Positions 18,530 to 26,676 of a stretch of DNA of 64,000 nt are shown here, in pieces; positions within the stretch are counted from its first letter, which is position 1, and each line of letters begins with the position of its first letter. The stretch is from Mucilaginibacter sp. SMC90 (GTDB taxonomy: Bacteria > Bacteroidota > Bacteroidia > Sphingobacteriales > Sphingobacteriaceae): NCBI RefSeq assembly GCF_022811725.1, contig NZ_CP094527.1, positions 434,001 through 498,000 of the forward strand, read 5' to 3'. A model generated the notes under the pieces. That model did not search any database. It saw nothing but the letters and a program-made list of their open reading frames with translations, and was not told the origin of the DNA. A program made the translations under genes and the position numbers.

Positions 18530-19195
18530 ATGAAACATACGGTTGAAATAATTTCTGTTAAACAGATCACTCACGATGTTAAAAGGTTTAGGCTAACAAA
18601 GCCCGCCGGTTATCGGTTTAACCCGGGACAAGCCACCGAACTTTCGATCAACAGACCGGAATGGACAGATGTCCTCCGCCCGTTTACCTTTACAAGTTTA
18701 AACTCAGAGAACTTTCTTGAATTTACCATCAAGATCTATCCGGATCATCATGGTATGACCGAACAATTAGACAAATTGGAAAAAGGTGATGAGTTGATCA
18801 TTAATGACCCGTGGGGGTCAATTGAATATAAAGGCCCCGGATATTTTATCGCGGGTGGCGCAGGGATCACGCCTTTTTTAGCCATTTTAAAACAACTTCA
18901 TCAATTTGGCCAGCTAAATGGGAACACTTTATTCTTTGCGAATAAGTCAAAGGGTGATATTATTCTTGAGGATGATCTTAAAGATATGTTGTGCAGCAAA
19001 GTGACATTTCTTATTAGCGGGCAAACAGAAGATCCATATTTGAATGAAAGGATCGGGTATGCATTTCTCAAAGAAAACGTCAATGACCTTAAGCAATATT
19101 TTTATATATGCGGGCCGGAGCAAATGGTGAACGATGTAAACGACATCTTATTAAGTATGGGCGTATCGCCGGATAGATTGGTTTACGAGAAGTAA
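18530..19195 (+). CDS. Flavodoxin/ferredoxin-NADP reductase-like FAD oxidoreductase
   Basis: 221 residues. The FAD domain has the RPFTFTSLNS motif (RxYS/T-type) at about 47-57 after a barrel strand pattern (HTVEIISVKQITHDVKRFRL), and the NAD(P)H-binding half begins with GYFIAGGAGITPFLAIL and ends with YFYICGPEQMVNDV. This arrangement is the ferredoxin-NADP reductase superfamily without an iron-sulfur domain. It would pass electrons between NAD(P)H and an unidentified partner; in this block a sulfur or redox stress partner is plausible but unproven. Confidence 0.85.
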   Translation: MKHTVEIISVKQITHDVKRFRLTKPAGYRFNPGQATELSINRPEWTDVLRPFTFTSLNSENFLEFTIKIYPDHHGMTEQLDKLEKGDELIINDPWGSIEYKGPGYFIAGGAGITPFLAILKQLHQFGQLNGNTLFFANKSKGDIILEDDLKDMLCSKVTFLISGQTEDPYLNERIGYAFLKENVNDLKQYFYICGPEQMVNDVNDILLSMGVSPDRLVYEK

Positions 19196-19269
19196 ACATG
19201 GTGTATTCAACAGTAATACACAACTCTCTAAGATTTTATAATGCGCCGCAAGCCTGCTAAATTTACCGC

Positions 19270-19878
19270 ATGATACAGTTTGGGCCAGCATTGCAATCAG
19301 CGTTAGAAGAAAACAGCCAGCGGAAGCAATTACCGGCGGGCACGGTGCTGATGTCATCCAACAGTTATGTGCGGTCATTGCCGGTGCTTTTATCCGGCAG
19401 TATGCGGGTTATGCGGCAGGATGAGGACGGCCGCGAGATCCTTTTATATTACATCAAGCCCGGCGAAAGCTGTATCATGTCATTCCTGGCCGGGATACAT
19501 GAGGATACCTCAAAAGTACGCCTGGAGGTAGAAGAAGATGCCGATGTCTTGATGCTGCCCATTACCAAAGCCAGCGAATGGGTAAAAAGCTATCCCGAAT
19601 GGGCCGACTTTATTTTTAAACTTTACCACCAGCGTTTCGAAGAATTGCTTACTGTGATCAATGAAGTTGCCTTTCAAAAATTGGATGACCGTATTGTAGA
19701 ACTGCTCAAGAAGAAAGCCGCAGTATTCAATTCCCATGAATTTCAGATCACTCACCAGCAATTGGCAGAAGAGTTGGGCACAACGCGCGAAGTAGTATCA
19801 CGCTTGCTTAAGCAAATGGAAAAGAAGGAAATGATCTCCCTTTCCCGCAATAAGATCACTTTAAATTTCCCTGTGTAA
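19270..19878 (+). CDS. Crp/Fnr-family transcriptional regulator
   Basis: 202 residues. An N-terminal cyclic-nucleotide-type barrel (residues 20-120, with GSMRVMRQDEDGREILLYYIKPGESC and a conserved Cys there) precedes a C-terminal helix-turn-helix (HQQLAEELGTTREVVSRLLKQMEKK). It has no cysteine cluster of the Fnr [4Fe-4S] type. It reads toward the TauE operon, 60 bases upstream, and is the best candidate for its regulator; some Crp-like sensors next to persulfide dioxygenase genes respond to reactive sulfur (general knowledge, not shown here). Confidence 0.88.
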   Translation: MIQFGPALQSALEENSQRKQLPAGTVLMSSNSYVRSLPVLLSGSMRVMRQDEDGREILLYYIKPGESCIMSFLAGIHEDTSKVRLEVEEDADVLMLPITKASEWVKSYPEWADFIFKLYHQRFEELLTVINEVAFQKLDDRIVELLKKKAAVFNSHEFQITHQQLAEELGTTREVVSRLLKQMEKKEMISLSRNKITLNFPV

Positions 19879-19891
19879 CATAAGTCACCAA

Positions 19892-19918
19892 TTGCCGGGC
19901 TGAAAGCGAATAGCTTTG
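19892..19918 (+). promoter_or_regulatory. Putative promoter of the TauE/YeeE/persulfide dioxygenase operon
   Basis: TTG at 19892-19894 and TAGCTTTG at 19911-19918 (perfect TAnnTTTG) lie between the Crp gene and the TauE start at 19938. The 16-base spacer is a little short for Bacteroidota promoters. Confidence 0.45.
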
Positions 19919-19937
19919 TTCCATCAATCATCAGGTT

Positions 19938-20741
19938 TTGGAAATAGCAGGTTACGCAGCTTCGGTTTTAATTGGTTTATCCCTTGGTTTAATAGGCGGC
20001 GGTGGCTCTATTCTCACCGTACCTATTCTCGTTTATTTTTTTGCTATCGATCCGGTGTTAGCGACCACTTACTCTTTATTTGTAGTTGGACTAACCAGTA
20101 CCGCAGGCGCGGCCAGCCATTACCTAAAAGGCAATGTGGATGTTAAGACCGCGTTGATCTTTGGTTTACCATCCTTGGCCGCCGTATTTATCATGCGGAG
20201 ATGGGTAATGCCAGTGATACCAATTCACTTATTTACGCTCGGACACTGGACTGTTGCCAAAAGCATGCTGCTGATGCTGGTTTTTGCCGGTCTGATGCTG
20301 GCAGCATCCCTTTCCATGATCCGGAATAAAAAGGAAGATCGTGGTAGTTCCCAAGAGCTTAGTTATCCAAGATTAATTTTGCAGGCCATAGCTGTTGGCC
20401 TTATCACTGGTTTTGTAGGTGTTGGCGGTGGTTTTCTTATTATTCCATCGCTGGTATTGCTCGCAGGTTTACCGATAAAAAAAGCAGTGGGTACTTCGCT
20501 TATGGTAATGACCATTAGCTCGCTGCTGGGTGTATTGGGTGATATCACCGGGCATGTAGTAATAAATTATGCGTTTTTAGCCGTCTTTTCGGGTTTTGCC
20601 ATTGCCGGTATCATCCTCGGCAGTTACCTCACGCGGTTCATCAGCGATACACGCCTGAAGCCTGCCTTTGGCTGGTTTGTATTGGCTATGGGTATCTTTG
20701 TTTTAATAAGCACTTTAACTAACTCACATGGACATCATTAA
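19938..20741 (+). CDS. TauE/SafE-family sulfite/sulfur-anion exporter
   Basis: 267 residues with eight or so membrane segments in two repeats: GLSLGLIGGGGSILTVPILVYF at the start and AVGLITGFVGVGGGFLIIPSLVLLAG in the middle, both TauE/SafE signatures. The start is TTG, because no in-frame ATG exists between the upstream region and this point. The family exports sulfite, sulfonates or other sulfur anions. It overlaps the next gene by 14 bases, so it belongs to a tight operon with YeeE-like genes and the persulfide dioxygenase. Confidence 0.87.
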   Translation: MEIAGYAASVLIGLSLGLIGGGGSILTVPILVYFFAIDPVLATTYSLFVVGLTSTAGAASHYLKGNVDVKTALIFGLPSLAAVFIMRRWVMPVIPIHLFTLGHWTVAKSMLLMLVFAGLMLAASLSMIRNKKEDRGSSQELSYPRLILQAIAVGLITGFVGVGGGFLIIPSLVLLAGLPIKKAVGTSLMVMTISSLLGVLGDITGHVVINYAFLAVFSGFAIAGIILGSYLTRFISDTRLKPAFGWFVLAMGIFVLISTLTNSHGHH

Positions 20742-21288
20742 ACAACCGTGGCCCTGGTATGTAGCCGGGCCGTTGATAGGGCTCATCGTGCCGGCACTAT
20801 TAATATTAGGTAACAAAACATTCGGTATCTCATCTACTTTGCGGCAGATATGCGCGGCTTGTATCCCGGCAAATATTTCCTTTTTTAAATACGACTGGAA
20901 GAAGGACACATGGAATTTGTTTTTTATTGCAGGCATCGTTATAGGCGGATTCATCGCCGCGCATTTATTGTCCGATCCCGGACCGGTGGGCATCAATCCT
21001 AAAACCATTGTTGCCTTGCAGCAGCAGGGCATTAAAGATTTCAGCGGTTTACTGCCACAGGATATTTTTAGTTTCAAAGGACTAACCACTTTAAAAGGCT
21101 TTGTATTTATGGTGATCGGCGGTTTCCTGGTTGGCTTTGGTACACGCTATGCCGGCGGCTGTACTTCCGGCCATGCCATTATGGGTATTTCCTCTTTACA
21201 ATGGCCTTCCCTGGTAGCTACCTGCTGCTTTATGATCGGCGGCTTCGTTATGACGTGGTTGATCTTACCTTATTTATTACAGCTATGA
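20728..21288 (+). CDS. YeeE/YedE-type sulfur transport half, CTSGH-containing
   Basis: 186 residues, five membrane segments. The signature GTRYAGGCTSGHAIMG (Cys near residue 148) is the conserved pore motif of YeeE/YedE (TsuA-like) proteins, which carry thiosulfate or persulfide-type sulfur. The protein is a half-size form paired with the next gene. A ninth-to-tenth-residue WPWYVAGPLIGL opening is typical. The end overlaps the next start as ATGA, indicating coupled translation. Confidence 0.87.
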   Translation: MDIIKQPWPWYVAGPLIGLIVPALLILGNKTFGISSTLRQICAACIPANISFFKYDWKKDTWNLFFIAGIVIGGFIAAHLLSDPGPVGINPKTIVALQQQGIKDFSGLLPQDIFSFKGLTTLKGFVFMVIGGFLVGFGTRYAGGCTSGHAIMGISSLQWPSLVATCCFMIGGFVMTWLILPYLLQL

Positions 21289-21695
21289 AGAATCTGAAGT
21301 TTTTACTGGTGGGGATATGCTTTGGCATCATCCTGATCAAATCCGAAGTGATCTCCTGGTTCCGCATACAGGAAATGTTCCGCTTGCAATCCTTTCATAT
21401 GTATGGGATCATCGGTAGCGCTATTGTAGTAGCCATGATCTCCATATTATTGATCAAGCGCTTTAACATTAAAACAATCCATCAGAAGCCTATTGTTATC
21501 CCGGACAAGAAATTTAACTGGGGATATGTTTATGGCGGGTTGATCTTTGGTTTAGGCTGGGCGCTTACCGGCGCATGCCCCGGCCCGTTGTTCGCGCAGA
21601 TCGGTAGTGGTATTTTAGTTACAACAGTAACGCTGCTGAGTGCCATAGCAGGCACCTGGGTTTATGGTCTATTACGTGAAAAACTCCCTCATTGA
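21285..21695 (+). CDS. Second YeeE/YedE-type half (DUF6691-like)
   Basis: 136 residues from the ATG at 21285, which overlaps the preceding stop (ATGA); a longer frame from 21201 would run inside the previous gene. Four membrane segments are visible; the motif GGLIFGLGWALTGACPGPLFAQIGSG holds the second conserved Cys (GACPG) of the YeeE/YedE family. Together the two small proteins would form one full transporter. The next gene starts 1 base after its stop. Confidence 0.85.
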   Translation: MKNLKFLLVGICFGIILIKSEVISWFRIQEMFRLQSFHMYGIIGSAIVVAMISILLIKRFNIKTIHQKPIVIPDKKFNWGYVYGGLIFGLGWALTGACPGPLFAQIGSGILVTTVTLLSAIAGTWVYGLLREKLPH

Positions 21696-21696
21696 T

Positions 21697-23034
21697 ATGA
21701 AGATCGAACAATTTGAAGATAAAGGCCTGTCGCATTATTCTTATGCGATATTAAGCGAATGTGAAAACAAGATCGTGCTGATTGACCCATCAAGGGATAT
21801 TACGCCATACCTGTCTTACGCCAAAGCACACGAAGCCACCATTATCGGTGTGATCGAAACCCACCCGCACGCCGATTTTGTGAGCGGGCACCTGGAATTG
21901 CAACAGGTTACTGGAGCGGTCATTTATTGCTCTAAACTATTGGGCGCTGAATATGCCCATCAAACATTTGACGATGGCGATGAGCTCTCATTCGGCAAAA
22001 TAAAACTCAAAGCCCTGAACACACCAGGGCATTCGCCGGATAGCATCAGCATTGTTTTAGCACATAATGGCCAGGATAAAGCCGTGTTTACCGGCGATAC
22101 ACTGTTCATTGGTGATTGCGGTAGGCCTGATCTGCGTGAGCAGGCCGGAAACCTCACTGCGAGGCGTGAGGAATTAGCCAAACAGATGTATCATTCACTG
22201 CGCGACAAATTGTTGGTGTTGGACGATGCGGTTTGGGTTTACCCGGCACATGGCGCAGGTACCTTATGCGGTAAAGCGCTAAGCGATGCTAATCGCAGCA
22301 CTATCGGCGCAGAAAGAGCGGGCAACTGGTCGTTACAGGAAATGAGCGAAACTGAATTTGTGCAGACCTTGCTGGAAGATCAGCCATTCATACCAAAATA
22401 CTTTGCTTATGATGTTGCCTTGAATAAGCATGGCGCACCACCATTACAACCAGCATTAGCTGGCGTTCTGGCCAAAAAACCGGTCGAGCTGAACAGCGAA
22501 ATGTTTATTATCGACGCCCGCCCTGAACAGGAATTTAAAAAAGGGCATTTGCCAGGATCGATCAATATTCAGGATGGCGGCAAATTTGAGACTTGGCTGG
22601 GCAGCATCATCGCACCCAAAGAAGCGTTTTATTTAGTAGCTGAAAACGAGGAGAAACTAAAGCAAGTAATCGGTAAAGCCGCTAAAATCGGTTACGAAGC
22701 TTTTTTAGAAGCCGCATTTGTGATTGACGGAGGCCACGAACAAATGGCAGAATTGCATTTAGCGCATTTTGTTACGCACCTGGAACAATACACCATAGTC
22801 GATATCAGGAATGGAGCAGAAGTAAAAGCGCAGCCAGTCTTTAAAAATGCTGTTCACATTCCCTTATACCAGTTAAGGGAACGCTTAGCAGACATACCTT
22901 TCAGCAAACCGATAGTTGTACATTGCGCCGGTGGCTACCGAAGCGCCGCCGGTAGCAGTATCGTAGCCAACGCATTTGGTTCAAAAACCAATGTATTCGA
23001 TCTGGGCGAGACTATCAAAAACTTTATATACTAA
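21697..23034 (+). CDS. Persulfide dioxygenase-rhodanese fusion (CstB-like)
   Basis: 445 residues from the ATG at 21697. The N-terminal metallo-beta-lactamase domain has THPHADFVSGH (H56, H58, D60), TPGHSPDSI and FTGDTLFIGDCGRPDLR, as in persulfide dioxygenases, which use one non-haem iron to turn glutathione- or CoA-type persulfide into sulfite. Two rhodanese domains follow; the first (about 270-340) lacks an active Cys, while the last has HCAGGYRSA with C410. This matches CstB-type proteins. Sulfite formed here could leave by TauE or the YeiH-like protein. Confidence 0.88.
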   Translation: MKIEQFEDKGLSHYSYAILSECENKIVLIDPSRDITPYLSYAKAHEATIIGVIETHPHADFVSGHLELQQVTGAVIYCSKLLGAEYAHQTFDDGDELSFGKIKLKALNTPGHSPDSISIVLAHNGQDKAVFTGDTLFIGDCGRPDLREQAGNLTARREELAKQMYHSLRDKLLVLDDAVWVYPAHGAGTLCGKALSDANRSTIGAERAGNWSLQEMSETEFVQTLLEDQPFIPKYFAYDVALNKHGAPPLQPALAGVLAKKPVELNSEMFIIDARPEQEFKKGHLPGSINIQDGGKFETWLGSIIAPKEAFYLVAENEEKLKQVIGKAAKIGYEAFLEAAFVIDGGHEQMAELHLAHFVTHLEQYTIVDIRNGAEVKAQPVFKNAVHIPLYQLRERLADIPFSKPIVVHCAGGYRSAAGSSIVANAFGSKTNVFDLGETIKNFIY

Positions 23035-23036
23035 CG

Positions 23037-23654
23037 ATGGCAAACAAAAAAGATCACTGGGAAAACGTTTATGCTCATAAAAAGCTGACCGAAGTAAGCT
23101 GGTACGAAGAAAAGCCGGAAACCTCGTTAAGCATCATCAACAGTTTTGATCTTCCCAAGGATGCCGCCATTATCGACATTGGTGGCGGAGACAGCTTACT
23201 GGCCGATCATCTGTTGGAATTGGGTTACTCCAACATTACCGTATTGGATATTTCTACCAAAGCTATTGATAGGGCAAAATTGAGGTTAGGCTATAGAGCT
23301 AATGAAATTAAATGGATCGTAAGTGATGTGCTGGATATCGGAACTGACGATCAATATGACATTTGGCATGACCGGGCAGCATTTCATTTTTTGACCAATA
23401 CAGCAGATCAAAGCAAATATGCTGAAGTAGCAGCTAAACATCTGACCAATAAAGGATGGCTGATCATCGGGACTTTTGGTATTAGCGGCCCTGAACGGTG
23501 CAGCGGATTAGCTGTTGAACGTCATTCCCCTGCTTCGTTATCGAATATTTTCCAGCAGCAGTTTCAATTAACAGGTAGCGTAGAGCATATCCATCATACG
23601 CCTTTCAATACCGAGCAGCTATTTAATTACATATGGTTTCAAAATTTTCCATAA
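23037..23654 (+). CDS. Class I SAM-dependent methyltransferase
   Basis: 205 residues, cytoplasmic. The SAM motif I is AAIIDIGGGDSLLADHL (about 42-58), motif II ITVLDISTKAIDRAK, and motif IV around YDIWHDRAAFHFL. The HWENVYAHKK start is typical of the thiopurine/thiol methyltransferase-like group. It starts 2 bases after the persulfide dioxygenase and probably shares its operon, so methylation of a thiol or sulfide is a reasonable idea but not shown. Confidence 0.85.
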   Translation: MANKKDHWENVYAHKKLTEVSWYEEKPETSLSIINSFDLPKDAAIIDIGGGDSLLADHLLELGYSNITVLDISTKAIDRAKLRLGYRANEIKWIVSDVLDIGTDDQYDIWHDRAAFHFLTNTADQSKYAEVAAKHLTNKGWLIIGTFGISGPERCSGLAVERHSPASLSNIFQQQFQLTGSVEHIHHTPFNTEQLFNYIWFQNFP

Positions 23655-23738
23655 CCTGTGGTTATCGTTCATTGCCTTTTATGATAAAAATCATTACCAA
23701 ATAAGGCGGAATTTTGGGGTACCAAAAAACAAAAGATC

Positions 23739-24710
23739 ATGAATACCCAACATCAGTTAACCCAGCCTCTTACTTTTCTGCACCTGAATGAAAACACCCG
23801 CAAGGTTATTTTTATACTTTGCGTGTCCGTGTGCCTAACACCATTTGTAAGCCCGGCCATCGCGCTGTTATTAGGTTTGGCGGTCGCACAATTATCCGGT
23901 CACCCGTACCTGCACTTAAATCATAAAGCGACTCACTTGTTATTACAAGTATCTGTTGTGGGCCTGGGTTTTGGTATGAACGTACACAGCGCCATGCAAG
24001 CCGGAAAAGAAGGCATATTGTTTACCATCGCGTCTATTAGCAGTACATTATTATTCGGCTTTTTGATCGGCAAGTGGCTAAAAATTGAAAAGAAAACCTC
24101 TTATCTGATCTCCAACGGTACCGCTATTTGTGGCGGCAGCGCCATTGCCGCCATTTCTCCGGTGATCAAGGCCGAAGAAAAACAAATATCTGTTGCGTTG
24201 GGCTGTGTGTTTATTTTGAACTCTGTCGCGCTGTTCGTGTTCCCGGTTATCGGGCATTACTTCAACCTGTCGCAAACACAGTTCGGTTTATGGTGTGCCA
24301 TTGCCATTCACGATACCAGTTCGGTAGTAGGTGCCGCCAGCAAATATGGCGCACATGCTTTAGAGGTGGCTACCACCGTAAAACTGGCCCGGGCGCTGTG
24401 GATCGTACCGATTGCTTTCTTTTCAACGTTCCTGTTCAAGAACAATTCTAAAAAAGTGGTAATCCCTTATTTCATCGGGTTATTCATCCTGGCTATGATA
24501 GCCAATACTTATCTGCCGGTGGTTAAACTGATCAGCCCCTATATGGTAATGATCGCTAAAGCGGGACTTACGTTGACTTTGTTCCTGATAGGTGCCGGTT
24601 TATCACGTCAGGTATTGGCTTCCGTAGGGCTAAAACCACTTTTACAAGGTGTAGTGTTGTGGATACTGATCTCTGTCAGCGCATTATATGCCATCATGCA
24701 CTTAGCATAA
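23739..24710 (+). CDS. YeiH/UPF0324-family putative sulfate exporter
   Basis: 323 residues with about ten membrane segments. The signature GTAICGGSAIAAISPVIKA (about 127-145) and AIAIHDTSSVVGAASKYG identify the UPF0324/YeiH family (putative sulfate or sulfonate exporter, 2.A.98). An N-terminal extension before TM1 is short. It is 84 bases downstream of the methyltransferase and ends the visible sulfur block. With TauE it gives two independent exits for sulfur oxyanions. Confidence 0.87.
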   Translation: MNTQHQLTQPLTFLHLNENTRKVIFILCVSVCLTPFVSPAIALLLGLAVAQLSGHPYLHLNHKATHLLLQVSVVGLGFGMNVHSAMQAGKEGILFTIASISSTLLFGFLIGKWLKIEKKTSYLISNGTAICGGSAIAAISPVIKAEEKQISVALGCVFILNSVALFVFPVIGHYFNLSQTQFGLWCAIAIHDTSSVVGAASKYGAHALEVATTVKLARALWIVPIAFFSTFLFKNNSKKVVIPYFIGLFILAMIANTYLPVVKLISPYMVMIAKAGLTLTLFLIGAGLSRQVLASVGLKPLLQGVVLWILISVSALYAIMHLA

Positions 24711-24744
24711 TTTTATAAAACAATCGCAGAATCCCGTAAATAGC

Positions 24745-24981
24745 TTGATGGCTTTACCAGCTATTTTGCATTTAACCATTTCGGGTATGTTTCCCCGCTA
24801 TGGATTAGCCTCGGTCTTAATGACTTGTAGAGAACCAACAGATAGAAAGCAAAAACTGCTGGCCTGCAAAAAAGTATTTAAATCATCGGCCAAAGGCACA
24901 AAAGCAGAACTAGCAACCGAGGCATTAAATGAAGGTTATAACGGGGGGATTTCCTGGTCTCAAACAAAGGCGGGCATTTAG
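24745..24981 (+). CDS. Doubtful small open frame
   Basis: 78 codons starting TTG-ATG, in the gap between the YeiH-like gene and the permease. It has no recognised domain; the C-terminal half (AELATEALNEGYNGGISW) looks like a soluble helix, and the N-terminal half has an unusual MFPRYGLASVLMTC stretch. It could be a remnant or chance. Confidence 0.25.
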   Translation: MMALPAILHLTISGMFPRYGLASVLMTCREPTDRKQKLLACKKVFKSSAKGTKAELATEALNEGYNGGISWSQTKAGI

Positions 24982-24998
24982 GCTTTTATGATTGATAA

Positions 24999-26102
24999 AT
25001 GATGCATACTATCATACAGATTATTACCGAATTTTTCCTCATGTTGTGGGACATTGCCTGGGGGCTGTTGTTCGGCTTCCTGCTATCCGCAGTAATCCGG
25101 GCTTTTATCTCAACAGAAACTATATCGTCGCGGCTGGGTAAAGACACGGCGGGGGCCGTCGGGCTTTCTACATTTTTCGGAGCAATATCTTCGTCTTGCT
25201 CTTACGCGGCAGCCTCCATGGCCCGTACATTACTCGTCAAAGGGGCTACCTGGGCAAATGCTGTGTCGTTTATGATATCGAGCACTAATCTTGTTTTTGA
25301 AATATTCATTGTGATCGTTACGCTGTTGGGCTGGCCATTTTTTGGCGGTGAAGTGATCGGCGGTTTGTTATTTATCCTGATATCAGCCTTGCTGATCAAG
25401 CTCTTTTTTTCAAAGTCTCTGAGTAAAGTCGCAGATACATCACATCATAACGATGATCATGCTCACCATCACGGGCACGACCATTCAAATCAAAAGTTAA
25501 GTTTTCTTGATAAAATTAAAGCAGCCACAGGCCATTTTTATATGGATGTGATGATGGTTGGTAAAGATATTATCATAGGTGTGGCGCTCTCTGCTGTGTT
25601 AATGGTTTTGGTACCCGAAAGTTTTTTGAAAAGCCTTTTTCTCACCGGACAAAGCCATTTGCCGCATTTATTGGTCTTAGCCTGGAACGCCATTGTTGGC
25701 ATTCTGATCGCTGTTTTTGCTTTCGTTTGTTCGGTTGGCAACATCGTGCTGGCGGCGTTGCTTTGGCATGGTGGCATTTCTTTTGGCGGAGTGATCGCCT
25801 TTATCTTGTCCGACCTCGTGACCATCCCGATGCTGATGGTTTACCGGCGTTATTTCGGATGGAAAAGGATGTGGCTTTTGTTGCTTATTTTATCAACCGG
25901 CATTTTCATTACCGCAATAAGCGTCGATTACCTGTTTGAAGCACTGAACTGGCTGCCGAAAACACATGGGCAACCCATGCAAATGGCACAGGCGCATGTT
26001 AAATGGGATTATGGTACCTGGCTTAACCTCCTATTTATACCATTGGGATTGTTTTGCTTTTTCTACGGAAAAAAGCAAATAGCTAAAGGGAATGATATGT
26101 AA
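24999..26102 (+). CDS. Permease of the ArsP/UPF0718 (DUF318) type with a His-rich loop
   Basis: 367 residues with eight to ten membrane segments in two halves. The conserved GAVGLSTFFGAISSSCSYAAASMAR segment (about 50-75) and the second-half GNIVLAALLWHGGISFGGVIAFI match COG0701 permeases. A cytoplasmic loop near residues 145-165 is His-rich (HHNDDHAHHHGHDHSN), suggesting a metal-binding site. Family members export methylarsenite or other soft-metal compounds, or act as unknown permeases. It begins the copper-type block. Confidence 0.83.
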   Translation: MMHTIIQIITEFFLMLWDIAWGLLFGFLLSAVIRAFISTETISSRLGKDTAGAVGLSTFFGAISSSCSYAAASMARTLLVKGATWANAVSFMISSTNLVFEIFIVIVTLLGWPFFGGEVIGGLLFILISALLIKLFFSKSLSKVADTSHHNDDHAHHHGHDHSNQKLSFLDKIKAATGHFYMDVMMVGKDIIIGVALSAVLMVLVPESFLKSLFLTGQSHLPHLLVLAWNAIVGILIAVFAFVCSVGNIVLAALLWHGGISFGGVIAFILSDLVTIPMLMVYRRYFGWKRMWLLLLILSTGIFITAISVDYLFEALNWLPKTHGQPMQMAQAHVKWDYGTWLNLLFIPLGLFCFFYGKKQIAKGNDM

Positions 26103-26165
26103 TTTTATAACATTTAATCAAAATTCTATAAATTAACTATTGTATTATATATTATTTTTGATATA

Positions 26166-26615
26166 ATGAAGAGGACCGCTGTCATTGGCTTTGCTGCATT
26201 CTACCTGATGTTGACCACAGGTATGTTCGTTTGCATTGTCCATTGCCTGGCGCGCGATGTTTTCAAGGTAGTGGCAAATGCAGCTCAGCACCAAAGCCAT
26301 AGCCACAGCAAACCGAATATGGTTATAGCCCACTTGGGCAAGCAACAGGATCATCACAAAAAGGAGCCTTGCACAAGCGGGAAGGACTGCAAATGCTGCG
26401 ACCAGCATGGCTCTTATGTGGTGAAAGAAAACATCAAGCCTTCTCTTGATCCTGTAAAATTTCAGTTGACCGCTTTAAAGGCCTCATCTTTTTACCAGTT
26501 ATCTGTCTTTCAAACAAACTACCATCTGGCGACAAATTTATGGACCGATAGCCATGCGCCACCCGGCCCGGCCGGTATAACCTATCTTATCAAGATCCGT
26601 ACCCTTCTCATCTGA
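26166..26615 (+). CDS. Small His/Cys-rich exported protein (HYC_CC_PP-like)
   Basis: 149 residues with an N-terminal membrane segment (AVIGFAAFYLMLTTGMFVCIVHC). The centre is rich in metal ligands: HQSHSHSKP, QQDHHKKEPCTSGKDCKCC. A C-terminal APPGPAGITYLIKIRTLLI follows. This layout resembles the Bacteroidota HYC_CC_PP family beside copper genes. A role in metal buffering at the membrane is inferred. The upstream 60 bases are very AT-rich and hold TATTTTTG, a good -7 box, just before the start. Confidence 0.65.
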   Translation: MKRTAVIGFAAFYLMLTTGMFVCIVHCLARDVFKVVANAAQHQSHSHSKPNMVIAHLGKQQDHHKKEPCTSGKDCKCCDQHGSYVVKENIKPSLDPVKFQLTALKASSFYQLSVFQTNYHLATNLWTDSHAPPGPAGITYLIKIRTLLI

Positions 26616-26676
26616 TTCAAGCATTGCTGCAAAAGCGGCCCGGCATTTTATTGTCTATTAATTAGCTTGAATTAAA

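Noticed and set aside
21201..21284. Upstream extension of the second YeeE half
   Set aside because: It lies inside the previous gene in another frame; the ATGA overlap at 21285 is the typical start.
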